Assembly (NCBI RefSeq): GCF_900111245.1
Contig: NZ_FOGO01000007.1
Location: 248,001 to 312,000, forward strand
DNA: 64,000 nucleotides
Reading direction: 5' to 3'
Source of the DNA: Streptomyces qinglanensis
GTDB taxonomy: Bacteria > Actinomycetota > Actinomycetes > Streptomycetales > Streptomycetaceae
Shown: piece after piece, positions 30,793 through 37,077 of the stretch
How the letters are laid out: each line of letters starts with the position of its first letter
How positions within the stretch are numbered: the first letter of the stretch is position 1
The notes under the pieces: model-generated
The model's database searches: none
Told to the model about the DNA's origin: nothing
The model's input: only the letters and a program-made list of their open reading frames with translations
Program-made: the position numbers and the translations under genes

Positions 30793-31091
30793 AGCGTCAC
30801 TCCCTCGTCGAGGGCGATCTGGATGCGGCGGTGGAGCAGGCGCGGCGGGGTCGGCTCGTGCGGGTTGCCGATCACCTTGAGGGCGGCCTCCACGTCGTCG
30901 CTCACGGCGGGCCCGTTGCTGCCGTGGATGCGGCGGGCGTGGAGGCCGAGGAGCAGCGGCACGTCGAGAACGCCGGGCCCACCGGCGCGGCTGATCGTGC
31001 CGTCGAGCCCGGTGAGGGTAGCGGTGAGGAGCTGGACGACGCGTTGCGTCGGACTGTCGGGGTCGGCGTGGGTGCCGATAGCATCCGGCAT
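30789..31091 (-). CDS. Hypothetical protein, first gene of the membrane-protein operon
   Basis: 100 aa from ATG 31091 (AGGAGG seven bases upstream; ATG 31097 would be too close). MPDAIGTHADPDSPTQRVVQ, GLDGTISRAGGPGVLDVPLL, LLHRRIQIALDEGVTL. It is preceded by the three-hairpin leader at 31132-31237. Confidence 0.6.
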   Translation of the reverse strand: MPDAIGTHADPDSPTQRVVQLLTATLTGLDGTISRAGGPGVLDVPLLLGLHARRIHGSNGPAVSDDVEAALKVIGNPHEPTPPRLLHRRIQIALDEGVTL

Positions 31092-31131
31092 GGTCATTCC
31101 TCCTGGTAGCGCAGGTAGGGGTGACTCCCGC

Positions 31132-31237
31132 GCCCGTGTGCGACCACGGGCCGGGGCTTGACGGTGCCCGGTGTGCGACCACCGGGCACCGTCGGTTTGG
31201 TGCGGCCCTGGTTCGTGTGCGACCACGAACCAGGGCC
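31132..31237 (-). ncRNA. Three hairpins with an identical 10-nt loop in the operon leader
   Basis: Stems of 5 bp (31132-31151), 12 bp (31160-31193) and 12 bp (31204-31237) have unrelated sequences, but each encloses exactly the same plus-strand loop TGTGCGACCA (TGGTCGCACA in the minus-strand RNA). They lie in the predicted 5' leader of the leftward operon that starts at 31091. Conserved loop plus changing, still-paired stems is what selection on RNA structure produces. Confidence 0.7.
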
Positions 31238-31261
31238 TTGTGCATTGGCAGCGTGGGCTGC

Positions 31262-31298
31262 TTGTCACCAATGTATGGGCACCCATACAATTAGGCAA
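31262..31298. promoter_or_regulatory. Overlapping divergent promoters with a shared palindromic operator
   Basis: Rightward: TTGTCA (31262-31267), 18 bp, TACAAT (31286-31291). Leftward: TTGCCT (31298-31293), 17 bp, TACATT (31275-31270). Both enclose a perfect inverted repeat TGTATGGG-CA-CCCATACA at 31272-31289. A repressor bound here would block both directions; the HTH protein encoded at 31324 is the obvious candidate. Confidence 0.7.
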
Positions 31299-31323
31299 GC
31301 GGCTCCCGAAGATGAGGAACGGG

Positions 31324-31635
31324 ATGACCGAAGAACCCATCGACCAGGAGGCGCAGCGTGTGTTCGACGCTCTCGACGAAGTGGAAGCGATGACCGACCC
31401 GCTGGCCCGGGCGCGCGTGATCGGCTTGCTCCTGAAGGACCAAGCGAAGCGCAACAAGAAGTTCCACGAGTACCGGCGGCAGGTCGTCCTCGAACTGCGC
31501 GAGCAGAAGGTGCCCTACCGCAAGATCGCCGAACAGTTGGGCGTGTCACTCGGCACGGTCCAAGACATCGAGCGTGGGGCAGGCCGCTGGACACAACGCC
31601 CGAGGAAGGACTCGCCGCAGGATGCACCCGAGTAG
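31324..31635 (+). CDS. HTH regulator of the GIY-YIG module
   Basis: 103 aa from ATG 31324 (GAGGAA site). N-terminal helices (RVFDALDEVEAMTDPLARAR), then VPYRKIAEQLGVSLGTVQDI, a sigma-70-region-4-like helix-turn-helix, with a basic tail. It is transcribed from the promoter that carries the palindrome 31272-31289 and is probably autoregulated. It is the partner of the GIY-YIG gene 42 bp downstream. Confidence 0.75.
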   Translation: MTEEPIDQEAQRVFDALDEVEAMTDPLARARVIGLLLKDQAKRNKKFHEYRRQVVLELREQKVPYRKIAEQLGVSLGTVQDIERGAGRWTQRPRKDSPQDAPE

Positions 31636-31677
31636 CAGCGGCCGGTTGGTTCGGCCTCGCCTCCGAGGAGACCACCG

Positions 31678-32214
31678 ATGAGCGCGTCAAGCGACTCCGC
31701 CGCCAAGCCCCGCCGTGCCGCTGTGTACCGCCTGTGGGACTCCGAGGGCAACCTCTTGTACATCGGCTCGGCCTACGACCCGGACCACCGTTGCCAGGCC
31801 CACAGGCAACAACCTTGGTGGCCGGCAGTCACACGCCGCACCGAAGAGTGGCACGCGGGGCGCCGCAACGCATACATCGCTGAGCTCGAAGCCATAGCGA
31901 AAGAACGTCCCACGCACAACTTGATGGGCACGCTGGAGTACCAGACGCCCAGCACCGAAAAGGTTCAGCGCCGGAACGAGCTCGCACCTCTCCGAGGGCG
32001 TCTCACCCGAGAAGCTGACCTGCTGGCAGCGAGGGTGACTCGCGAGTCGCGAGCCGCGGGCGCCTCCAGTTACGAAGCAGAGCGGGCTGGCAAGCTGGCA
32101 GCGATCGACTTTCTGGAAGACACGGGCCTATTCGATGGAGCGGTCAAATGGCGGCGAAGGCAGGTGGCTTACGATGCGCGCCGCCACGAAGAGGAGCAGC
32201 GTGATGACAGCTGA
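31678..32214 (+). CDS. GIY-YIG nuclease-domain protein (module 1)
   Basis: 178 aa from ATG 31678 (GAGGAG site). Domain at residues 14-85: AVYRLWDSEGNLLYIGSAYD (GIY...YIG equivalents), DHRCQAHRQQPWWPAVT with the catalytic Arg, YIAELEAIAKERPTHNLMG with the metal-binding Glu. A basic helical C-terminal half follows. Similar to the protein at 46313 (shared YR, LLY-G, AH..PWW, AEL.AI..ERP.HN..G). Paired with an HTH gene; a toxin, repair or exclusion role is possible. Confidence 0.8.
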   Translation: MSASSDSAAKPRRAAVYRLWDSEGNLLYIGSAYDPDHRCQAHRQQPWWPAVTRRTEEWHAGRRNAYIAELEAIAKERPTHNLMGTLEYQTPSTEKVQRRNELAPLRGRLTREADLLAARVTRESRAAGASSYEAERAGKLAAIDFLEDTGLFDGAVKWRRRQVAYDARRHEEEQRDDS

Positions 32215-32335
32215 GGAGTCGGAGCCGGTCTACTGGTGGTGCAACTCGTGCGGCGAGGAGGTCCAGGACGAGACCGTCGAGTGCTGCGGTGACGGCGAGA
32301 TCGTCCCCTCCTACGACGAGAGCGGTGCCCGATGA
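32204..32335 (+). CDS. Small zinc-ribbon protein
   Basis: 43 aa from ATG 32204 (GAGGAG site): MTAEESEPVYWWCNSCGEEV then QDETVECCGDGEIVPSYDES. Two Cys pairs. Overlaps the GIY-YIG 3' end by 11 bp, so it is in the same transcript. Confidence 0.55.
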   Translation: MTAEESEPVYWWCNSCGEEVQDETVECCGDGEIVPSYDESGAR

Positions 32336-32376
32336 CGGCGGACCACCCCGACTACCGCGAGGAGTGGCGGCCGTGA
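32332..32376 (+). pseudogene. C-terminal remnant of a DUF6221 gene
   Basis: The short frame from 32332 encodes MTADHPDYREEWRP and stops. The last 11 residues match the conserved DUF6221 C-terminus (compare YADHEEYRQEWRP at 23764-24159). The rest of the gene is absent, which marks an internal deletion or a recombination joint. Confidence 0.6.
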
Positions 32377-32666
32377 GCGTGCAGGAGCTGACAGCCGAGC
32401 AGATGGCCGAGCTGCGCTGGCAGTTGAACAGCCGCCCCGTGCGGGCCCTCGGCACCATTGCGCGGGGTGAGCCTCTGCCGCCTCTGCCGCGCTGCCCTGG
32501 GTGTGGTGCGGTAGCCGAGCGCGTGGATGAGCGGCTTGAGGACCCGCAGTTCGGTGTGTATGAGACGGCGCTGCTGGCCCGGTGGCTGCCATGCGGCCAC
32601 CGGTTCCGTGGGATCGTCGACCCGTTCGCGGAATCGGTGCGCCCGGGCGGGAGGTGGCGGCCGTGA
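32373..32666 (+). CDS. Zinc-ribbon hypothetical protein
   Basis: 97 aa from GTG 32373, overlapping the DUF6221 remnant stop (GTGA). MSVQELTAEQMAELRWQLNS; finger PRCPGCGAVAERVDERLEDP...WLPCGHRFRGIV. Ends RPGGRWRP. Confidence 0.6.
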   Translation: MSVQELTAEQMAELRWQLNSRPVRALGTIARGEPLPPLPRCPGCGAVAERVDERLEDPQFGVYETALLARWLPCGHRFRGIVDPFAESVRPGGRWRP

Positions 32667-32926
32667 CTGCCCGGCCGCCGCTGGTCACGGACCACTGGTT
32701 CCGTGAAGGCCCGGTCCAGCCCGACGGCTCGGACGGCTATTGGATCTGCGGCCGCTGTGGCCAGCACCGGGGCGACCATCTGCAAGTCGAAGGTGACTGG
32801 CTGCTGCCCCTGCACGCAGTCGTCCCCATGCGGATTCGGCCGAGGCACTGCAAGGCATGTGGCAGGGAGCGACGCCATACGACGCACACCCCGTGGAGGT
32901 GGGAGTCCTTGGGGGCCGCGGAGTGA
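32663..32926 (+). CDS. Zinc-ribbon hypothetical protein
   Basis: 87 aa from GTG 32663: YWICGRCGQHRGDHLQVEG and RPRHCKACGRERRHTTHTPW give two CxxC pairs for one ribbon. Coupled to the gene before it by a 4-bp overlap. Last gene of the rightward unit. Confidence 0.6.
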   Translation: MTARPPLVTDHWFREGPVQPDGSDGYWICGRCGQHRGDHLQVEGDWLLPLHAVVPMRIRPRHCKACGRERRHTTHTPWRWESLGAAE

Positions 32927-32992
32927 CCGGTCTCGTTCCGCGCCCGTCGGCGGAGTCGTCGGCCGGCTGGCCCGACCCCGGCGACGTGTGAG

Positions 32993-33016
32993 CGCCCCGC
33001 CCGGTTGGGCGGGGCG
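32993..33016. terminator. Bidirectional terminator
   Basis: CGCCCCGCCC and GGGCGGGGCG (10 bp) around a GGTT loop, between the convergent ends at 32926 and 33033. Confidence 0.75.
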
Positions 33017-33032
33017 TCGTCGTGTGCGGCGG

Positions 33033-33284
33033 TCAGGCCATTGGCTCGCCCGCCTGAGTCGTCGCTTCGATGGCGCGGACTTCCAGCGCGTCAGCGTTTC
33101 GGTCCAGGATCCGCGCGAACATCCCGATCGACACGTCTGGGTCGTCTTCGTTTCCGCGCATCACGATCGCCACGGAGCGGAGCAGGTCTACGACTGCCCA
33201 TGTCGGGAGGAACGTCTCCCCCTGTTCGTTCAGGACGATGTCCATGTGGCTGGCTGTCGTCTCTGTCTGCTCTCCGTCGTCCAT
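33033..33284 (-). CDS. Small hypothetical protein, paralogue of 19128-19382
   Basis: 83 aa: MDDGEQTETTASHMDIVLNE, TWAVVDLLRSVAIVMRGNED, ILDRNADALEVRAIEATTQA. The last block is nearly the same as in the gene at 19128-19382. It begins the leftward unit to the right of the terminator. Confidence 0.65.
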   Translation of the reverse strand: MDDGEQTETTASHMDIVLNEQGETFLPTWAVVDLLRSVAIVMRGNEDDPDVSIGMFARILDRNADALEVRAIEATTQAGEPMA

Positions 33285-33353
33285 GTGCGCCCCCCTGTGT
33301 TGTGTTGGTACACGGTATGTGCGGTTCGTTGGGTTGGTGCGGGAGTTGCGCCA

Positions 33354-33379
33354 GCCCGGCCGGAGGGGGACGGCCGGGC
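33354..33379 (-). terminator. Terminator hairpin
   Basis: GCCCGGCCG pairs with CGGCCGGGC (9 bp, 8-nt loop) directly downstream of the gene ending at 33385. The rest of the gap to 33284 shows no gene. Confidence 0.6.
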
Positions 33380-33384
33380 GGGGG

Positions 33385-33579
33385 TCAGTGGTGGCGGCGG
33401 ATGCGTGCGGCTTTGAGGGCGGCGAGTTCGGCTCGTGCCCGGTGGCCGGCGGCTTCCCGGTGAGCGGCTTGGGCGCGGCGGGCGTGCCGGCTGGTGTCGA
33501 CCGCGCACCAGACAGCAGCCGCGGCCAGGGCGAGGGCGACGAAGGCGAGAACGATGTCGGTCACGGTGGGGTCGGTCAT
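33385..33579 (-). CDS. Small single-span membrane protein
   Basis: 64 aa from ATG 33579: membrane helix TDIVLAFVALALAAAAVWCA at the N-terminus, then a basic Ala/Arg helix ending AALKAARIRRHH on the cytosolic side. Confidence 0.6.
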   Translation of the reverse strand: MTDPTVTDIVLAFVALALAAAAVWCAVDTSRHARRAQAAHREAAGHRARAELAALKAARIRRHH

Positions 33580-33773
33580 GGCTGGCTCCTGTCGAGGTGG
33601 TGTGCGAGGTGTCCGCCGTACATGGCGAGAGCGGAGGCGATCTGCTGGCCCCAGCCGTCGGGGTCGATGGGGCGGCCGGCAGCGTCCCATTCGGCGCCGA
33701 GGTCTTGGAGGGTGTTCCAGTAGGCGCGGCAGGAGTCACAGGCTGTGGTGATCTCCTGCCGCTCCCACGTCAC
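33576..33773 (-). CDS. Small hypothetical protein
   Basis: 65 aa from GTG 33773: MTWERQEITTACDSCRAYWN, LGAEWDAAGRPIDPDGWGQQ. One Cys pair. Overlaps both neighbours by 4 bp. Confidence 0.55.
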   Translation of the reverse strand: MTWERQEITTACDSCRAYWNTLQDLGAEWDAAGRPIDPDGWGQQIASALAMYGGHLAHHLDRSQP

Positions 33774-34165
33774 GGCTGCTCCTGGTTGATGGTGCGGGCG
33801 ACGGCGAGGGCGTGGGGGCCGCCACCGCCGCGGTGGCCCCACTCGGCGAGGGTGTACGCCTCTTGCTGGGCCGCGTGCTCCAGCCAGTCGGCGAGGGCGA
33901 GGCCGATGCCGGGGTGCATGGCGGCGATGTAGGCGGCGTCGGCCCACACGTTGCGGGTCTCGTCCCACGATTCCTGGCTCATCGTCGGCAACCAGGCGCG
34001 GAGTTCGGTGTCGTTGCGCTCGCCGGACAGGACGGTCGCGGTGTGCCCGTACTGGCCGAGGTGGGTGTCGTGCTGGCGCCACGGGCCGGGGGTGGCGGCG
34101 GTGGCGAGCGCCCGCAGGCGTGCGGCGGCGGTGCGGAGTTCGTCGGCGGGGCTGGGGTCGGTCAC
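33770..34165 (-). CDS. Ead/Ea22-like hypothetical phage protein
   Basis: 131 aa from GTG 34165: DELRTAAARLRALATAATPG then PWRQHDTHLGQYGHTATVLS, NVWADAAYIAAMHPGIGLAL and a C-terminal helix. This pattern recurs in actinophages and resembles Ead/Ea22-type accessory proteins. Function unknown. Confidence 0.6.
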   Translation of the reverse strand: MTDPSPADELRTAAARLRALATAATPGPWRQHDTHLGQYGHTATVLSGERNDTELRAWLPTMSQESWDETRNVWADAAYIAAMHPGIGLALADWLEHAAQQEAYTLAEWGHRGGGGPHALAVARTINQEQP

Positions 34166-35142
34166 GGCTGCTCCTCGATGCCGTGGCAGTCGCATCCGCA
34201 GGGGACACCGGTGAACTTGTTGTTGCGGCGACACCTGTCGTGGAGGTGGTCGGCCGCCGCCCGGAGTTCCTCGGCGTGTTCGGTGTGGACGTCGACTACG
34301 CGCTCGCACTCGCGGGCCGTCTCACATGCGGTGCTGGTGTACGGCGGCACGTCGATCAGGCGGAGCAGGTGGTCGGGGAGCTGCTCGCGGGTGCTGCCGG
34401 GCGGGGGCGGGGTGAAGTCGTCGGTCACGGTCAGCTTCTTGGCGGGCTGGATGACGATGTCTTTGCCGAGGAGGCGGAAGACCTCGCGGATGGTGTCCAG
34501 GCTGAGCCCGTTGATCAGTTCGCCGATGGGCGTGGTGAGGTCGATGGGTACCCACGGGGCGGGTGGGGCTGCGTCGCGCCGCGTGCAGCGGCCGGCTCGG
34601 ACGTGGCCGTCGGCGCACTCCTCGCCGCAGTGGGCGGCGGTTCGGGCGCACGGGGTCTGGCGGCAGGAGCAGTTGGCGCAGTGCTCGCAGAACGGCTGGT
34701 TCCGGTAGTTGTGGTAGACGATCTCTTCCGAGTCGCAGCCGACGCAGCGTTCGGCTAGCTGCCAGCGCGTGCCGTGGTCGTTGGCGTGGCTGCCGTAGTG
34801 GCCGGGGTGCAGCACGCACTCCTCACGAATGGCGCCGAACGGGTCAGTGGGCGACAGATCGCCGCAGCGCTCGGGCGGTGGGTGCTGTTCGCGGGTGTGG
34901 CGTTTCAGTTCGGCGTGGCTGGTGGTGCGGAAGTCGGGGCAGTCCCAGCAGCCGTAGTTGACGGGTGTGGTCATGGTGGTCTCCGGGGTGGTGCGGAAGG
35001 TGTCGGGGGCGACAGTCGGTGTGAGGGTTTCGAGAGCCCGGTCGAGGCTGGCGAGCGTCTCGCGCTGCCGGGCGGGGTCGGTGAGTACTCGGCGGGCAAA
35101 GGCCCATCCGCAGCAGTCGGGGCTGGGGTTGGGGTTGGTCAT
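34162..35142 (-). CDS. Multi-zinc-finger protein with a C2H2-type finger
   Basis: 326 aa from ATG 35142; an internal ATG at 34974 with a GGAG site is an alternative start. Residues about 60-85 form a C2H2 finger (CWDCPDFRTTSHAELKRHTR, EQH). Residues about 130-190 hold a dense Cys cluster (CVGCDSEE, CEHCANCSCRQTPC, HCGEECADGHVRAGRCTRR). The rest is helical (IREVFRLLGKDIVIQPAKKL). Likely nucleic-acid binding. It lies just downstream of the tRNA gene. Confidence 0.6.
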   Translation of the reverse strand: MTNPNPSPDCCGWAFARRVLTDPARQRETLASLDRALETLTPTVAPDTFRTTPETTMTTPVNYGCWDCPDFRTTSHAELKRHTREQHPPPERCGDLSPTDPFGAIREECVLHPGHYGSHANDHGTRWQLAERCVGCDSEEIVYHNYRNQPFCEHCANCSCRQTPCARTAAHCGEECADGHVRAGRCTRRDAAPPAPWVPIDLTTPIGELINGLSLDTIREVFRLLGKDIVIQPAKKLTVTDDFTPPPPGSTREQLPDHLLRLIDVPPYTSTACETARECERVVDVHTEHAEELRAAADHLHDRCRRNNKFTGVPCGCDCHGIEEQP

Positions 35143-35170
35143 CAGGTTCCCTTCAGCGTCGTGTGGGTTG

Positions 35171-35244
35171 TGCCCGAGGCCGGATTCGAACCGGCACTGA
35201 GCCGCTTTTAAGGCGGGCGCGTCTACCTGTTGCGCGACTCGGGC
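35171..35244 (-). tRNA. tRNA with UAA anticodon (predicted Leu, class I shape)
   Basis: 74 nt fold into a full cloverleaf: acceptor GCCCGAG/CTCGGGC with A73, D-stem GCG/CGC, anticodon loop CTTAAAA, 5-nt variable loop, T-arm GCCGG-TTCGAAT-CCGGC. The anticodon TAA reads UUA (Leu). Odd points: a short variable loop, where bacterial tRNALeu has a long arm, and a C.C mismatch at 27-43. In Streptomyces UUA is normally read only by bldA tRNA. It sits 8 bp after the methylase-like gene. Confidence 0.8.
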
Positions 35245-35252
35245 GAAGGCGG

Positions 35253-36368
35253 TCAGGAGAAGAGGGCGAGTTGTTCGCGCTCGGCGCCCTGCGGAAGCAC
35301 GACGGGGACCGGGTCCGCCTCCGCGCCCGGCCCGCTGCCGTCGTCGGCTGGGGTGTCGGTGCCGCCGTCCGTGCCGAGGTTGACGATGCGGGCCTGGGCA
35401 GGGCGCAGCCGCGCGTACTCGGCGCGGCTGACCTTCCCCGCGAGGAGACTGTCGCCGACGCTGATGCGAGGCATCGGCCGGTGCGGTATCGCGTCCAGGC
35501 GCAGCGGCCCGGGTAGGGCGCCGGCCTCGTGGAGTAGGTGGGCGAGGTAGACGGTGACGCGGAGTCGGCACACGGCCTCGGTGACCGGGTCGAGTTCCAT
35601 GCCGTCGACGCCGGCGAGGATGCGGCGGGCCGCCGCGGCCGGGGGTATGGGTGTCCAGCCGGTGACGCCGTCCATGTGCATCTGCCGCGGGGCGAGTTGG
35701 CCGGTGGTGTACAGCTCCCAGAGCATGTCGATGGCGCGGATGAGGAAGTGGCCGGTTCCGCAGGTGGGGTCGATCAGGCGCAGCGTCTCGTTGCGGAACT
35801 CCGCGGCGGCGGGGATGAGGGTGCGGTCGAGGATGCCGTCGGCGAGCCACCAGGGGGATTGGGCGAGGGCGTGGGCGAGGCGGCGTTCGTCGGTGACGAG
35901 TTGGAGGAGGTCGCCGAGGATCCAGCCGGTGATCGTGCCCGGCCCGCTCTCGACGGGGTAGGCGAGGGTGGGGGCGTCTTCGGCCCACCAGTGGAGTAGG
36001 CGGCTGCCGGCGGTCTCACTGGGTGAGGCGTGGCGGACGGGGTTGTCGTAGGCGGGGTCGAGGAGCGTCCAGGCGCAGGGGTGGACGGCGGTGTCGGCGA
36101 CGGCGTAGGTGAGCCAGGCCAGGTCGGTGCCGCCCTGGGCGAGGAACTGCCGCCGTGCGGGCTGCGCGTCGGCGTTCAGGCGGCCGTCGATGAGGTGGTG
36201 GTCGGCTGCCCAGGCGTGGATGCAGGTCATGTACACCCAGCCGGCTGCGGTGCGGTGGGCGTCTTTGCCGGGGATGCTGTTGGCGAGCTGCTCGATCTGG
36301 CGCTGGAGTGCGCGGATGAGGGGCCGGCTGGGTTCGGGGCGGGTCTGGGTGAGTGGGGTGCTGGTCAT
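35253..36368 (-). CDS. N6-adenine methylase-like protein lacking catalytic motif IV
   Basis: 371 aa from ATG 36368. It has motif I LIDPTCGTGHFLIRAIDMLW, VDGMELDPVTEAVCRLRVTV (motif II/III region) and IPHRPMPRISVGDSLL, the order of Type I/BREX-type N6-adenine methylases. The expected NPPY catalytic motif after the GDSLL block is absent; the protein ends in an acidic linker and EREQLALFS. It may bind SAM but should not methylate, unless a partner supplies motif IV. It could interfere with host methylase-based defence. Confidence 0.7.
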   Translation of the reverse strand: MTSTPLTQTRPEPSRPLIRALQRQIEQLANSIPGKDAHRTAAGWVYMTCIHAWAADHHLIDGRLNADAQPARRQFLAQGGTDLAWLTYAVADTAVHPCAWTLLDPAYDNPVRHASPSETAGSRLLHWWAEDAPTLAYPVESGPGTITGWILGDLLQLVTDERRLAHALAQSPWWLADGILDRTLIPAAAEFRNETLRLIDPTCGTGHFLIRAIDMLWELYTTGQLAPRQMHMDGVTGWTPIPPAAAARRILAGVDGMELDPVTEAVCRLRVTVYLAHLLHEAGALPGPLRLDAIPHRPMPRISVGDSLLAGKVSRAEYARLRPAQARIVNLGTDGGTDTPADDGSGPGAEADPVPVVLPQGAEREQLALFS

Positions 36369-36814
36369 GCGGCGTGCTCCTGTCGCCCGGTGGTGATGTG
36401 GGCTGGGGTGATGAGGCCAGCGGCCATGGCGAGGGCGACGGCGTGGGTGGCGGTGCGCGCGCCGAGCCGGTGGTGGGCGGTGCGCAGAAGCCAGCGGACC
36501 GTGTCGAGGGAGGTGCCCATCTGGTCGGCGGCGTGCTGCGCGGTGTAGCCGAGGGCGGTCCAGAGCAGGGCTTCGAGCTGCCGGCCGGTCAGGGGGTTGT
36601 CGAGGGGGGCGTCGAGGAGTCCGGTGCGGGTGGCGAGGTAGACGGCGTGGGGCATGCTGACCGCGCCGAGTTTGCGCATGACGCGGGTGGCTACGTTCGC
36701 CACGCTCTTGGTGGTGAGGTTGATGTGGTGGCCGATCTCGCTGTAGGTGTCGCCGGCCGCGGTTCCGCGGAGGACTTCGAGTTCCGTGTCTGTGAGTCCC
36801 CGCGGCCCGGTCAC
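36365..36814 (-). CDS. Double LuxR-type HTH regulator
   Basis: 149 aa from GTG 36814. Two GerE-like units: GLTDTELEVLRGTAAGDTYS with TTKSVANVATRVMRKLGA, and PLTGRQLEALLWTALGYTAQ with TSLDTVRWLLRTAHHRLGA. No receiver domain. It overlaps the methylase-like gene by 4 bp and an XRE-type gene upstream by 4 bp. Confidence 0.7.
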   Translation of the reverse strand: MTGPRGLTDTELEVLRGTAAGDTYSEIGHHINLTTKSVANVATRVMRKLGAVSMPHAVYLATRTGLLDAPLDNPLTGRQLEALLWTALGYTAQHAADQMGTSLDTVRWLLRTAHHRLGARTATHAVALAMAAGLITPAHITTGRQEHAA

Positions 36815-37077
36815 GATGCGGCTCCGTCGTCGCCGATGTCGCGCGGGTCGGTGATGAGGGACACGGCGACGCTGACGCGCATGCCACAGAGTGAGAGGAG
36901 GCTGTCGGCCCAAGAGAGGGTGAGGGTGGCCCGACCGGTGAGCATTTGGCTGAGGTGTTTGGTGGACAGATCGAGCCGCCGGGCGGCCTCGGCTTGGCTC
37001 AGACCGCTGATGATGAGGGCCGCACGTACCTGGGCGCGGAGATTGTTCTCTGCACTTGATGACGTTGGGGTCAGCAC
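36811..37077 (-). CDS. XRE-type HTH regulator
   Basis: 88 aa from GTG 37077. HTH: RAALIISGLSQAEAARRLDL, STKHLSQMLTGRATLTLSWA. The C-terminal helix LLSLCGMRVSVAV could dimerise. Probably regulates the accessory genes nearby. Confidence 0.7.
   Translation of the reverse strand: MLTPTSSSAENNLRAQVRAALIISGLSQAEAARRLDLSTKHLSQMLTGRATLTLSWADSLLSLCGMRVSVAVSLITDPRDIGDDGAAS

Noticed and set aside
26304..31091. Integrative conjugative element (AICE) transfer region
   Set aside because: Spd-like membrane proteins are present, but no FtsK/TraB or Rep of the AICE type is in the window; the surroundings are phage genes.
31158..31883. Plus-strand frame running through the three hairpins
   Set aside because: Its coding potential comes from the repeated loop sequence, and the well-supported HTH start at 31324 is in another frame.
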